A DNA stretch of 64,000 nt from Undibacterium sp. KW1 (GTDB lineage Bacteria > Pseudomonadota > Gammaproteobacteria > Burkholderiales > Burkholderiaceae_D): assembly GCF_009937955.1 (NCBI RefSeq), contig NZ_AP018439.1, forward strand, positions 5,518,001 through 5,582,000, given 5' to 3'. The notes under the pieces are model-generated. The model was not told where the DNA came from and did not search any database. It saw only the letters and a program-made list of their open reading frames with translations. Of the stretch, positions 54,163 through 63,260 are shown in pieces. Position 1 is the stretch's first letter, and every line of letters begins with the position of its first letter. Position numbers and translations under genes: made by a program.

Positions 54163-54407
54163 ATTTTTGACACCTGTCTCACAATAAATTGACTGCTGTT
54201 TCGTCTCCATAGTGCTGACCTCTGTGTTTGGCAATGTCTGGCACCGTGGCACCAGCCTGCACATCCAGGTTTTGCAACAGGCTTTTACAATTTGCATCGA
54301 ATTGATTGCAACTTTCCACCCAGGCGTCTATCTAAGCACTATATATGCTGTAAATGAATGCTTGTTTTTCAATAGATTTATTTGATGAACTTCATAGAAT
54401 CTGAGTA
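54163..54407. other. Non-coding region between ftsX and the rpoH operator
   Basis: No intact gene lies here. A short minus-strand coding-like remnant is listed at 54179-54319. A probable rpoH -35, TTGATG (54382-54387), pairs with TATTAG (54406-54411) at 18 bases. Confidence 0.5.
54179..54319 (-). pseudogene. Possible small gene remnant, ankyrin-like
   Basis: A minus-strand frame from GTG 54319 to TGA at 54179 encodes 46 residues with a plausible composition: NQFDANCKSLLQNLDVQAG, then TVPDIAKHRGQHYGDETAVNLL. The last part resembles the end of an ankyrin repeat (G-T-x-x-DIA-x-x-RG-x...ETAVxLL). There is no Shine-Dalgarno, and a TAG lies just upstream. It may be the 3' tail of a lost gene or a chance frame. 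Confidence 0.25.
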
Positions 54408-54434
54408 TTAGCACTCTTCTCAAGAGAGTGCTAA
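54408..54434 (+). promoter_or_regulatory. CIRCE element (HrcA operator) upstream of rpoH
   Basis: TTAGCACTC (54408-54416), nine bases, GAGTGCTAA (54426-54434) is a perfect match to the CIRCE consensus bound by the HrcA repressor. It overlaps the predicted -10, TATTAG (54406-54411), so bound HrcA would block transcription. rpoH begins 64 bp further on. Confidence 0.95.
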
Positions 54435-54498
54435 TATAGGAACTTGAAAGTGCCAAAAGGAGTAATTGATACTCTTAAGGCAGCAATAAGGAGGAAAA

Positions 54499-55395
54499 AT
54501 GGCAACTACATCGACACAATTGATCCCTGCAACCGACAGCACTGCGCTGGCTCTAGGCTTTAGTGGCACGCTGGGTAATATTGATGCCTATATCTCTGCA
54601 GTCAACCGTCTGCCTATGCTCACGCATCAGGAAGAGATAGACTTTGCGAACAAATTGCGTAATGACAATGACCTGGCTGCTGCGCAGCAACTAGTTATGT
54701 CACATCTGCGCCTTGTCGTATCAATCGCTCGCGGTTACCTCGGCTATGGCTTGCCCCATGCAGACTTGATTCAGGAAGGCAATATCGGCCTGATGAAAGC
54801 CGTCAAACGCTTTGATCCTGACCAGGGCGTGCGCCTGGTGTCCTATGCGATGCACTGGATCAAGGCTGAAATGCATGAGTACATTTTGAAAAACTGGCGC
54901 CTGGTCAAAGTAGCAACGACCAAAGCACAGCGCAAACTGTTCTTTAACCTGCGCAGCCATAAAGAAGGCCTGGACGCGATGACACCAAAGCAAATTGATG
55001 CACTGGCATCAACGCTGGATGTCAAGCGCGAAGAAGTCATCGAAATGGAAATGCGTTTGTCCGGCCATGATATTGCTCTGGATGCACCTACGGATGATGA
55101 CGATGAGAAATTTGCACCCATCGCTTATCTGAAGACTGAATCTGACGAGCCTACCCGTGTGCTGGAAACACGCCAGTATGACCGTCTGCAAAGCGAAGGC
55201 CTGGAATCTGCATTGTCCAAGCTGGATGCGCGCTCACGCCACATCATAGAATCACGCTGGCTGAAGAATGATGATGGTACAGGTGCCACCCTGCATGAAC
55301 TGGCTGACGAATACGGTGTTTCTGCCGAGCGCATACGCCAGATCGAAAGCGCAGCCCTGAAGAAAATGAAGGGCAGCCTCAGCAGTTTTGCATAA
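54499..55395 (+). CDS. rpoH: RNA polymerase heat-shock sigma factor RpoH (sigma-32)
   Basis: 298 residues. Region 2 contains VMSHLRLVVSIARGYLGYGLPHADLIQEGNIGLMKAVKRFDP, and the RpoH box QRKLFFNLRSHKEG identifies sigma-32. Region 4 carries ATLHELADEYGVSAERIRQIESAALKKMK. The ATG has a perfect AAGGAGG at 54488-54494. Control by HrcA through CIRCE joins the two heat-shock circuits. A terminator follows. Confidence 0.97.
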   Translation: MATTSTQLIPATDSTALALGFSGTLGNIDAYISAVNRLPMLTHQEEIDFANKLRNDNDLAAAQQLVMSHLRLVVSIARGYLGYGLPHADLIQEGNIGLMKAVKRFDPDQGVRLVSYAMHWIKAEMHEYILKNWRLVKVATTKAQRKLFFNLRSHKEGLDAMTPKQIDALASTLDVKREEVIEMEMRLSGHDIALDAPTDDDDEKFAPIAYLKTESDEPTRVLETRQYDRLQSEGLESALSKLDARSRHIIESRWLKNDDGTGATLHELADEYGVSAERIRQIESAALKKMKGSLSSFA

Positions 55396-55418
55396 TCAAA
55401 ACAGGCTGCAGCAATGAA

Positions 55419-55442
55419 AAAGGCACTCGCGAGAGTGCCTTT
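55419..55442 (+). terminator. Rho-independent terminator of rpoH
   Basis: AAAGGCACTC (55419-55428), GCGA loop, GAGTGCCTTT (55433-55442), then TGTTTTAT. Confidence 0.88.
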
Positions 55443-55540
55443 TGTTTTATCCAGCGGCTTTGTGGTCAGTTTTGCGGTCGATTTCGCGACCTGAGCACCA
55501 CCTGCTTTGTATTTTCTGCTGATTTACTTCAGCAGTATCT

Positions 55541-56104
55541 TCAAATCATGGGCAACAACTTCTGCCCCTGGCCATGGCGCAGGAATAAGCGTATGCGCCC
55601 CTGAGGGTCAAATACATAGCTGCCCGCAGTATGGTCCATGGTATAGCTGCCGGGGGTTTTACCTTCCACCTTTTGATAAAACACCTTGAATTCTTTGGCT
55701 ACCTTGGCCGTTGCAGCGGCATCGCCATACAAGCCCAGGAAGCGCTTGTCAAAATTGGGGACGTAGTTGGCCAGCAAGGTCTGGGTATCGCGTTCAGGGT
55801 CCAGGGTCACAAACAGCACCTGCACCTTGTCCGCATCCGTGCCCAGTAATTTCATGACATTGGCCATTTCCACCATGGTGGTCGGGCAGACATCCGGGCA
55901 TTGGGTATAGCCAAAAAAGATCACTACCGCCTTGCCCTTGAAGTCTGCCAGCGTACGTGCCTTGCCAGTATGATCTGTCAGCGCAAAGTCTTTGGCGTAA
56001 TCGAGGCCGGTCAAGTCAGTGTTATTGAATTTTTCCTGGGCCGGGGCGCAAGCAAGCAGGCTCAGCGCCATCAGCATACTGGCCAGGTGCTTCAGAATTT
56101 TCAT
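55541..56104 (-). CDS. SCO1/SenC-family copper chaperone, C-terminus apparently frameshifted
   Basis: SCO proteins deliver copper to the CuA site of cytochrome oxidase. 187 residues with a lipoprotein-type N-terminus (LLACAPAQ), the copper motif [12 protein letters not shown] and the conserved His in [14 protein letters not shown]. The reading ends [12 protein letters not shown], which is abnormal. Adding one base to the four-C run at 55565-55568 gives [18 protein letters not shown] and a stop at 55524, the usual SCO ending. The core and metal ligands are intact either way. The start overlaps ctaB by 4 bp. Confidence 0.92.
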   Translation of the reverse strand: MKILKHLASMLMALSLLACAPAQEKFNNTDLTGLDYAKDFALTDHTGKARTLADFKGKAVVIFFGYTQCPDVCPTTMVEMANVMKLLGTDADKVQVLFVTLDPERDTQTLLANYVPNFDKRFLGLYGDAAATAKVAKEFKVFYQKVEGKTPGSYTMDHTAGSYVFDPQGRIRLFLRHGQGQKLLPMI

Positions 56105-56985
56105 AGCTTGATATAGTGATCAATCAACAAGGCTGCAAACAGCAGGGACAGGTAAATAATGGAATAGGCAAACGTCTTGCGCGCCAGCACGTCATCATAG
56201 TGCTTGTAAATACGCCATGCATACCAAAGGAAAATCAGACCCAGGATAATCGCGCTGACCAAATAAATCAGGCCACTCATGTGTACCGCATAGGGCAGCA
56301 TGGTGGTAGCAAACAGAGCAATGGTATACAGCCAGATATGGAAGCGGGTAAATTCCAGGCCATGGGTAATTGGCAACATCGGCAGGCCGGAACGCGCATA
56401 ATCATCGCGCCTGTACATTGCCAGCGCCCAGAAATGCGGTGGCGTCCAGACAAAAATGATCAAGACCAGCAACCAGGCCTGCATAGGCACATCGTTTGCG
56501 ACAGCTGCCCAGCCCAGCGCTGGTGGCATGGCACCTGACAAACCACCAATGACGATATTTTGTGGTGTCGCCGGTTTCAGGATGATGGTGTAAATGACGG
56601 CATAGCCAACGAAAGTGACGAAGGTCAGCCACATGGTCAGCGGATTGACCATGGTATACAAGACCCACATGCCCATGCCACCGATGACGCCGGAGAATAC
56701 CAGAGTCTGCGGCACTGTAATCTCACCCTGGGCTGTTGCACGGCGTGCAGTTCTTGCCATACGGGAATCAATTTCTTTTTCCACCAGGCAATTTACGGCG
56801 AAAGCAGCGCCTGCCAGCAGCCAGATACCTACAGTGGCAGCGACAACTACACGCCAGTCCGGCAAATCTGGCGTTGCCAGGAACATGCCGATGACGGCGC
56901 AAAATACCGCGAGCTGTGTTACACGGGGCTTGGTCAAAGCCCAGTACTGAGCCAGTCGGTTGGAAGGCAAACTTAAAGTGGTCAT
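56101..56985 (-). CDS. ctaB: Protoheme IX farnesyltransferase (heme O synthase) CtaB
   Basis: CtaB adds a farnesyl group to heme B. 294 residues with about nine hydrophobic segments. The prenyltransferase motif [23 protein letters not shown] lies at about residue 65-90, and [19 protein letters not shown] is the second Asp-rich region. It overlaps both neighbours by 4 bp, forming a ctaA-ctaB-sco unit. Confidence 0.96.
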   Translation of the reverse strand: MTTLSLPSNRLAQYWALTKPRVTQLAVFCAVIGMFLATPDLPDWRVVVAATVGIWLLAGAAFAVNCLVEKEIDSRMARTARRATAQGEITVPQTLVFSGVIGGMGMWVLYTMVNPLTMWLTFVTFVGYAVIYTIILKPATPQNIVIGGLSGAMPPALGWAAVANDVPMQAWLLVLIIFVWTPPHFWALAMYRRDDYARSGLPMLPITHGLEFTRFHIWLYTIALFATTMLPYAVHMSGLIYLVSAIILGLIFLWYAWRIYKHYDDVLARKTFAYSIIYLSLLFAALLIDHYIKL

Positions 56986-58073
56986 GATCTATCTTTGGCA
57001 GCGGCAAGGCTCACATGCCTTATGCGGTAGTTTAACATGGTCAGCAAAAGCACGAGCATGGCAGCCATCCCATTATGCAAAACTGCCAGCAGCAAAGGCC
57101 AGGAAAAAAAGACGGTAGAAATGCCGATGATGAATTGAGCAACAATTGCGAGCAAGATATGGCGGCCCAGCTTTTCCAGCCCCGTAATCTTGCGCGCCCT
57201 GAGCGCGGCCCACAGACAGACTGCGACTACCAGCAAGGCAAAGTTCCTGTGCACCCAGTGTATGGCAACCAGGGCATTGAAAGGCAGGTAATCACCATTT
57301 ACAGTCTGGCCGAGCTGACGCCACAGGCTGAAACCATGTTCAAAGTCCATCGCCGGTATGACCTGGCCATTGCACATGGGGTAATCCTGGCAAGCCAGAG
57401 CAGCATAGTTAGTACTTACCCAACCACCCAGGCTGATTTGCACAAACACCAGCACTAAAGCCAGGCTGGCTGGCCATAGCATGCGCCTGCCATCGGCGGC
57501 GGCAATGCTGCGGCCCGGCAGCGAGCTGCTTTGCTGTTCCAGGCTGGCACTGAGCAGTGCCAGCAAACCCATGCCGAGGATGAGGTGAGTGGTCACTATG
57601 ACGGGTTGCAGCTTGAGGGTGACAGTCCAGGCGCCGAATGCACCTTGCAGGCAAACAAAGAACAGCAGGAAGGTGGCCATCCAGGGACTGCTTGCAAGCT
57701 GGCGGCGGCGCACCCAGGCGATCGCCATCTGGGCAATAATCAGTATGCCCACACTCATCGCCAGATAGCGGTGCACCATTTCTATCCAGGCTTTTTGTAA
57801 AGTCACGGGGCCAGTTGGCATGGCAATTTCTGCCGCCTTGATCGCGGCATGGGATTGCAAGGGGTTGGATTGACCATAGCAACCCGGCCAGTCCGGGCAA
57901 CCCAGACCAGAATCTGTCAGGCGGGTGAATGCGCCAAACATGATGAGCTCAAAAGTCAGGGTGACAGTGACCGCAATGAGCTTGCGGTATTTATTCTTTT
58001 CCCTGGACAAGAACACCGTAGCCGCCGGTATTACCGCGACCATCAGTGCTGTCAATGCTATCTGCAACCACAT
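56982..58073 (-). CDS. ctaA: Heme A synthase CtaA (COX15)
   Basis: CtaA oxidises the heme O methyl group to make heme A. 363 residues, eight predicted membrane helices. The conserved heme ligands are in EMVHRYLAM and TTHLILG in the first half, and HWVHRNFAL and LHNGMAAM in the second. The [21 protein letters not shown] loop carries the conserved cysteine pair. It follows the SCO-like gene by 6 bp. Confidence 0.95.
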   Translation of the reverse strand: MWLQIALTALMVAVIPAATVFLSREKNKYRKLIAVTVTLTFELIMFGAFTRLTDSGLGCPDWPGCYGQSNPLQSHAAIKAAEIAMPTGPVTLQKAWIEMVHRYLAMSVGILIIAQMAIAWVRRRQLASSPWMATFLLFFVCLQGAFGAWTVTLKLQPVIVTTHLILGMGLLALLSASLEQQSSSLPGRSIAAADGRRMLWPASLALVLVFVQISLGGWVSTNYAALACQDYPMCNGQVIPAMDFEHGFSLWRQLGQTVNGDYLPFNALVAIHWVHRNFALLVVAVCLWAALRARKITGLEKLGRHILLAIVAQFIIGISTVFFSWPLLLAVLHNGMAAMLVLLLTMLNYRIRHVSLAAAKDRS

Positions 58074-58079
58074 GATTAT

Positions 58080-58685
58080 TTAACCTATCGCTGACGCACG
58101 CAATAATTTGCTGAGGTCTTTTTTAATCTTGTTGGCATCTGCATTTTTTTGGTAACGCATCATCAGATTGCCTAGCGGATCTATGAGGTAAATATGGTCG
58201 CTGATCTGGGTATCGCTCTCGGTCGGCAACCAGGCCTTGAGGGCGGCAGGATCAACCTTCAGCATACGGGCCCCATCATGCTGGCGTATCAACATGGTGT
58301 CGATGGGAGCATCGTCGGTGATCAGCCAGACGCGCTCTATCCTGTCCATTTCCTTGCCCTGGGCGGTGCGCAACTGGCGGATGTCATACATTCTTTTCTG
58401 GCAAGCCTCAGCACAGGCACCGCTATCTACCTGCAGCATCAGCCATTTGCCTTTATAGGCTTCCAGACCAATCACGGGATCAGTCGCCGCCGCGCCCAGC
58501 AGATGCCCGGCCAGCTTGGGCATGGGGTAGTTGCGCGGGTCAAGTATGGTGCCGTAATTGGTGCGGCCCTCAGGCTTGATGACATAGTAGGTCAGGTAAG
58601 AAAAAACCATGGGAGCAGCACAGACTGCCAGCACCATCAATAATTTCCAGCGACCACGCGACTTTTGCTTTTCAGTTTTTTCCAC
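58080..58685 (-). CDS. SCO-like membrane protein of the cytochrome oxidase assembly cluster
   Basis: About 201 residues starting at GTG 58685. One membrane helix lies at about 12-34, then a thioredoxin-like domain with a CxxxC pair (DSGACAEACQKR) and a His in SDHIYLIDPLGNLMMRY, the SCO arrangement. Betaproteobacterial oxidase clusters often carry such a protein beside SURF1. A role in copper or thiol chemistry of the oxidase is likely but unproven. It overlaps the SURF1 end by 14 bp. Confidence 0.82.
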   Translation of the reverse strand: MEKTEKQKSRGRWKLLMVLAVCAAPMVFSYLTYYVIKPEGRTNYGTILDPRNYPMPKLAGHLLGAAATDPVIGLEAYKGKWLMLQVDSGACAEACQKRMYDIRQLRTAQGKEMDRIERVWLITDDAPIDTMLIRQHDGARMLKVDPAALKAWLPTESDTQISDHIYLIDPLGNLMMRYQKNADANKIKKDLSKLLRASAIG

Positions 58686-59385
58686 GACGAAATCCAGTAA
58701 CAACAAAAAATAATAAGGCCATCAGAGCCAGTGCATACCATTGAAAGGCATAGCCCCTGTGTTTGTCAGCACCCGCCGAAGGCATCGGCCATTCGCGCGA
58801 GAGACCATCGTTTTCCAAAGAAGTTTGTTCCAGCACAAAGGGATAAAACTCCCAGCGCGTCTGTTTTGCCAATGCTTCAACATCGATATTTTGCAGCAGG
58901 CTGCCAGGTTTGACCGCCTCGGCCTGGCCGAGTTGCATTACCCGCTCCAACCTGTCCCTGAGTATACCTTCCAACATGACTTGACCGCCTGGAACCGGAA
59001 TATCCGGCACATGCATCCTGTCACGCGCATCACGCGGGTGCCAGCCGCGGGCGATCAGGACATACTTGCTGCTATTGGCCAGTTTGAAAGGCATCAGCAC
59101 ATACAAACCTGCTTTTCCCTGCAGGGGACGGTTATCCAGATACAAGGGCCATTCGCGTATGAATTGCCCGCTGACTTGCAGCTTGCGAAACGCCAGCAAC
59201 TGTCCAGGCGGCGTTTGCGCATTCAATGCCAGCGCAGGCAAATGCTGGCGCTCGGCCATTTGCGCTGCAAGCGTTTCTTTTTCCTCTGCCCTGTGGGTCT
59301 GCCATTGCGCCAAAGCGATGCCCAGGCTGATCAACAGCAGGCTGGCGATAAACGGAATCAGTCGGAAGCGGAAGGAAATAGGCAT
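58672..59385 (-). CDS. SURF1 family cytochrome oxidase assembly protein
   Basis: 237 residues with two terminal membrane helices (PFIASLLLISLGIALAQW at the start and FQWYALALMALLFFVVTG at the end) and a periplasmic domain. PLYLDNRPLQGKAGLYVLMPF and VLIARGWHPRD are family motifs. SURF1 assists heme A insertion into subunit I. It heads the SURF1 - SCO-like - ctaA - ctaB - sco unit. Confidence 0.93.
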   Translation of the reverse strand: MPISFRFRLIPFIASLLLISLGIALAQWQTHRAEEKETLAAQMAERQHLPALALNAQTPPGQLLAFRKLQVSGQFIREWPLYLDNRPLQGKAGLYVLMPFKLANSSKYVLIARGWHPRDARDRMHVPDIPVPGGQVMLEGILRDRLERVMQLGQAEAVKPGSLLQNIDVEALAKQTRWEFYPFVLEQTSLENDGLSREWPMPSAGADKHRGYAFQWYALALMALLFFVVTGFRRGKN

Positions 59386-59446
59386 TCAGGTATTAAGGTA
59401 TTACAATGCAGGAGTCGATCAATTAAAGTATCAACAATAACCAAGT

Positions 59447-59647
59447 ATGAGAATTCTTGTCGCCATCGCTTTTTTCCTTATCCTGTTCAGCCTGGGGTCT
59501 GCCCTGGTTTATCTGATGAAAGACAAGGGAAAAAGCAATCGTACGGTCAAGGCACTAGCCTTCAGGGTGGGGTTTTCCATCACGCTGTTTTTGCTGATCC
59601 TGCTGGCCAACCATTTTGGCTTGATACAACCTACCGGTATCAGGTAA
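59447..59647 (+). CDS. Twin transmembrane protein, DUF2909 family
   Basis: 66 residues forming two membrane helices, RILVAIAFFLILFSLGSALVYL and a second at about 42-57, with a positive loop KDKGKSNRTVKALAFRVG. This small family is commonly found opposite SURF1 and coxC in Burkholderiales. Divergent from SURF1 and convergent with coxC. Function unknown. Confidence 0.88.
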   Translation: MRILVAIAFFLILFSLGSALVYLMKDKGKSNRTVKALAFRVGFSITLFLLILLANHFGLIQPTGIR

Positions 59648-59716
59648 GTCCGTCCCGGATTTCAGGGACGTAAGGGTTCTAACACCACCAGCTATTCAGG
59701 CATTTCCATATATGTA

Positions 59717-59745
59717 AAAAAGCCGCACTAACTGTGCGGCTTTTT
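59717..59745. terminator. Bidirectional terminator between the DUF2909 gene and coxC
   Basis: AAAAAGCCGCAC (59717-59728) and GTGCGGCTTTTT (59734-59745) form a 12-bp stem with a 5-base loop, with A and T runs on either side. Confidence 0.92.
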
Positions 59746-59763
59746 TTACGCTACTGCTTGCTA

Positions 59764-60624
59764 TTACAGCCAGTAGACCACGACATACAGACCCAGCCAG
59801 ACCACGTCAACAAAGTGCCAGTACCAGGCAGCGCCTTCGAATGCGAAGTGGTGTTCAGGTGTGAAATGACCTTTCATGACACGATACAGGACAACCGACA
59901 ACATGATCGCACCCATGGTCACATGGAAACCGTGGAAACCGGTCAGCATGAAGAAAGTGGAACCATAGATACCAGAAGTCAGTTTCAGGTTCAGTTCGCT
60001 ATACGCATGCATGTATTCGTAAGCCTGGAAGCCCATGAACACTGCACCCAGCAAGACAGTAGCAAACAACCAGAATGCTGTCTTGGCACGATGGCCTTCA
60101 CGCAAGGCGTGGTGAGCAATCGTCAGCGTCACGCCGGAAGTCAGCAACAAGGCCGTATTGATCGTTGGGATAGGGAAAGGGCCCATGGTCTTGAAGGCTT
60201 CGACTGTACCAGCCGGGCCCACATTACCCCAGTTCGCAGCAAAATCAGGCCACAGGACTTTGTGATCCAGATCAGCCAGCCAGGGCATGGAGATTGTACG
60301 TGCATAGAACAAGGCACCAAAGAAGGCTGCAAAGAACATCACTTCAGAGAAAATGAACCAGCTCATGCTCCAGCGGAAGGAGACATCAATACGCGCACTG
60401 TATTTACCGCCTTCAGATTCAGCAATCGCATCACCAAACCATTTATACAAGACCACCAGTGTCAGGATAATACCGGCGAAGTTCAGGTAAGAACCCCAGG
60501 CCATGCCATTGACCCAGGCAGAAGCACCGATCATGGTCAGCAATAAGGTGGTGCCACCAAGTACTGGCCATTTGGATGGGCCAGGCACAAAATAGTATGG
60601 CGCATTAGCGTGTTGAGAACTCAT
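59764..60624 (-). CDS. coxC: Cytochrome c oxidase subunit III
   Basis: 286 residues from ATG 60624 (MSSQHANAPYYFVPGPSKWP), which has GGGAG at the right distance; upstream ATG 60630 is too close to that site. Seven membrane helices, with family motifs FRWSMSWFIFSEVMFFAAFFGALFYAR and GFHGFHVTMGA. Subunit III stabilises the oxygen and proton uptake path of the oxidase. It ends the coxB-ctaD-ctaG-coxC transcript. Confidence 0.96.
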   Translation of the reverse strand: MSSQHANAPYYFVPGPSKWPVLGGTTLLLTMIGASAWVNGMAWGSYLNFAGIILTLVVLYKWFGDAIAESEGGKYSARIDVSFRWSMSWFIFSEVMFFAAFFGALFYARTISMPWLADLDHKVLWPDFAANWGNVGPAGTVEAFKTMGPFPIPTINTALLLTSGVTLTIAHHALREGHRAKTAFWLFATVLLGAVFMGFQAYEYMHAYSELNLKLTSGIYGSTFFMLTGFHGFHVTMGAIMLSVVLYRVMKGHFTPEHHFAFEGAAWYWHFVDVVWLGLYVVVYWL

Positions 60625-60663
60625 TTCCATCTCCCGATGCAATTTAATGTACTACTTGAATTG

Positions 60664-60879
60664 TTATTTTGCGACTACATGTCTGACTATCATGATCAGC
60701 ACTGAAATAAAAATCAGCGCACCTATGATGCCGGCAATAATCACGTGAACAGGATTCAACTGCGCTGCATCCTGCTCATAATCTGTTTTCTTACGTATTC
60801 CCAGAAACGACCAGAATACGGCTTTCATTGTTGCGAAAAACGAAGCCTTACGCTTGCTTGCTTCTTTCAAATCAGTCAT
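60664..60879 (-). CDS. DUF2970 family small membrane protein
   Basis: 71 residues: a cytoplasmic N-terminal half with FFATMKAVFWSFLGIRKKTDYE and one C-terminal helix HVIIAGIIGALIFISVLIMIV. The family is found in oxidase clusters of betaproteobacteria. It overlaps ctaG by 4 bp. Function unknown, presumably assembly. Confidence 0.9.
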   Translation of the reverse strand: MTDLKEASKRKASFFATMKAVFWSFLGIRKKTDYEQDAAQLNPVHVIIAGIIGALIFISVLIMIVRHVVAK

Positions 60880-61472
60880 GACTTACCCTGCCCTTCTCCA
60901 GCTACGCCGGTTGCTGCCTGTGGCTTGACGCCAACTTCAAAGAAGGTATAAGACAAGGTAATCGTCTTCACATCTTTAGGCAGGGCCGGGTCCAGATAAA
61001 ACACTACCGGCATTTGCCGCGCTTCATTTGGCCCCAGGGTTTGCTGCTTGAAACAAAAGCATTCCATCTTCTTGAAGTAATTGCCAGCCTGTTGTGGAGC
61101 GTAGCTGGGTATGGCCTGCGCATCCATTTTGTAAGACTGCTTGTTGACTACTTCATAAACGATTTGTGTCATTTCACCGGGGTGCACTTTCATGCTCGCC
61201 ACGGTAGGACGAAAACGCCACGGGCCCTGCGTATTTGCATCAAACTCCACCGTCACTTCACGGCTTCTGTCTATCTGGGAATTGGAAATCTCTTTAACCG
61301 AGATATCCTTGGGCGTCAGTATATTCACACCCGTCAATTCACAAATCTGCTTGTAGATGGGCACCAGTGCGTAACCAAATCCAAACATCAGAACCGCGAT
61401 CACCAGCAACTTGCCCAGCATTTTGGCATTCAGCTTGTTCTTGCCAGCGACGCCGGATTCCTCTTGCAACAT
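60876..61472 (-). CDS. ctaG: Cytochrome c oxidase assembly protein CtaG (Cox11)
   Basis: Cox11 inserts copper into the CuB site of subunit I. 198 residues: one N-terminal membrane helix, and a periplasmic Ig-like domain with the copper motif MECFCFKQQTLGPNEARQMPV, plus VFYLDPALPKDVKTITLSYTFF. Normal length. Confidence 0.96.
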   Translation of the reverse strand: MLQEESGVAGKNKLNAKMLGKLLVIAVLMFGFGYALVPIYKQICELTGVNILTPKDISVKEISNSQIDRSREVTVEFDANTQGPWRFRPTVASMKVHPGEMTQIVYEVVNKQSYKMDAQAIPSYAPQQAGNYFKKMECFCFKQQTLGPNEARQMPVVFYLDPALPKDVKTITLSYTFFEVGVKPQAATGVAGEGQGKS

Positions 61473-61484
61473 GAAGCTATCCTA

Positions 61485-61592
61485 TCAACGTAACCAGGTT
61501 TGCTTGATGAAGACACCGGCAAAAAACACCAGTGCCACAGAAAACAAAATGATGGCAGTTCGCAAGTTATTCGGTTTTTTTCGATTACTCAT
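61485..61592 (-). CDS. Cytochrome oxidase small assembly protein
   Basis: A 35-residue protein: MSNRKKPNNL followed by a membrane helix (RTAIILFSVALVFFAGVFI) and KQTWLR. It lies between ctaD and ctaG, the position where betaproteobacteria carry a tiny single-helix assembly protein. The start codon is 61592 and the stop is only 12 bases before the ctaG start, supporting translation within the operon. Confidence 0.85.
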   Translation of the reverse strand: MSNRKKPNNLRTAIILFSVALVFFAGVFIKQTWLR

Positions 61593-61640
61593 TTTTTGTC
61601 TTGCTCCGGCAAAACCGGAGCAAGCCTCAGCTGCACTACA

Positions 61641-63236
61641 TTATTTGAATTCTGGTGGTTCTTCAAAAGTGTGGAAAGGCGCAGGGCTAGGCACTGTCCA
61701 TTCCAGGCCTTCAGCACCATCCCATGGTTTCGCTTCTGCTGGTATGCCGCCTTTGATGGACGGGATAACCACTGCCAGGATGAAGTACACCTGCATCAGA
61801 CCAAAACCAAACGCACCGATAGTGGCAATCTGATTGAAGTCAGTGAACTGCGCTGGGTAATCAGCATAACGTCGTGGCATACCGGCCAGACCCAGGAAGT
61901 GCATAGGGAAGAAGGTCACGTTGAACAAAATCAGCGAACCCCAGAAGTGGATCTTGCCGCGCGTTTCGTTGTACATGAAACCTGTCCATTTTGGACCCCA
62001 GTAGTAGTAACCGGCGAACAATGCAAACAGGGAACCCGCCACCAATACATAGTGGAAGTGGGCAACCACGTAGTAAGTATCCTGCAACTGTATGTCAATC
62101 GGGGTCACCGCCAGGATCAGACCTGTGAAACCGCCCATGGTGAACACGAAGATGAAGCCGACTGCAAACAACATAGGTGTCTCGAAAGTCATCGAGCCTT
62201 TCCACATTGTTGCAACCCAGTTAAACACTTTCACGCCGGTAGGTACCGAGATCAGCATGGTGGCATACATGAAGAACAACTGTGCTGTCACTGGCATACC
62301 GGTTGTAAACATGTGATGCGCCCAAACGATGAAGGACAGGATCGCGATGGATGCGGTTGCATACACCATCGACGCATAACCGAACAAAGGCTTGCGGGCA
62401 AATGCAGGAACGATCTGGGAAACGATACCGAAGGCTGGCAAAATCATGATGTACACCTCTGGATGTCCGAAGAACCAGAAAATGTGTTGGTACATGACAG
62501 GGTCGCCGCCGCCAGCCGCATTAAAGAAGGACGTACCGAAATGACGGTCAGTCAGCGTCATCGTAATCGCACCGGCCAGAACCGGCATAACAGCGATCAG
62601 CAGGTAGGCAGTAATCAGCCAGGTCCAGCAGAACATCGGCATCTTCATCAAGGTCATGCCAGGAGCGCGCATGTTCAGGATGGTAGTGATGATGTTAATG
62701 GAACCCATGATGGAAGACGCACCCATGATGTGGACCGCGAAAATCGCCATATCCATGCCTGGGCCCATTTGTGTGGACAATGGTGCATAAAGTGTCCAGC
62801 CAGCAGCAGTTGCACCGCCAGGAACAAAGAAAGAACCCATCAACAGCAGAGCTGCTGGAGGCATCAGCCAGAACGAGAAGTTGTTCATACGCGCGAACGC
62901 CATATCAGACGCGCCGATCTGCAGCGGGATCATCCAGTTGGCAAAACCAACGAAAGCCGGCATGATCGCGCCGAACACCATGACCAGACCATGCATGGTG
63001 GTCAGCTGGTTAAAGAACTCCGGTTGCATGAGCTGCAATCCAGGCTGGAACAATTCACTGCGAATGCCCAGGGCCATGACGCCACCGGCCAGCAACATCG
63101 TGAAAGCGAACCACAGATACAAACTACCGATATCTTTATGGTTGGTGGCAAACAACCAGCGCTGGAAACCATGTGGATGGTCATGCGCGTGGTCGTGAGA
63201 GTGATCGTGAGCGTGATCAACTGTAGTAGTGCTCAT
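61641..63236 (-). CDS. ctaD: Cytochrome c oxidase subunit I
   Basis: The catalytic subunit with low-spin heme and the heme a3-CuB centre. 531 residues, twelve helices. Heme and copper ligands appear in [21 protein letters not shown] (with the Tyr cross-linked to His), [11 protein letters not shown] and VAHFHYVLV. The N-terminus is extended by a His/Asp-rich segment ([17 protein letters not shown]) before the standard [13 protein letters not shown]. This tail may bind copper or be neutral. Confidence 0.97.
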   Translation of the reverse strand: MSTTTVDHAHDHSHDHAHDHPHGFQRWLFATNHKDIGSLYLWFAFTMLLAGGVMALGIRSELFQPGLQLMQPEFFNQLTTMHGLVMVFGAIMPAFVGFANWMIPLQIGASDMAFARMNNFSFWLMPPAALLLMGSFFVPGGATAAGWTLYAPLSTQMGPGMDMAIFAVHIMGASSIMGSINIITTILNMRAPGMTLMKMPMFCWTWLITAYLLIAVMPVLAGAITMTLTDRHFGTSFFNAAGGGDPVMYQHIFWFFGHPEVYIMILPAFGIVSQIVPAFARKPLFGYASMVYATASIAILSFIVWAHHMFTTGMPVTAQLFFMYATMLISVPTGVKVFNWVATMWKGSMTFETPMLFAVGFIFVFTMGGFTGLILAVTPIDIQLQDTYYVVAHFHYVLVAGSLFALFAGYYYWGPKWTGFMYNETRGKIHFWGSLILFNVTFFPMHFLGLAGMPRRYADYPAQFTDFNQIATIGAFGFGLMQVYFILAVVIPSIKGGIPAEAKPWDGAEGLEWTVPSPAPFHTFEEPPEFK

Positions 63237-63260
63237 CTTTTCTCCTGTTCTTCCTGTTTA

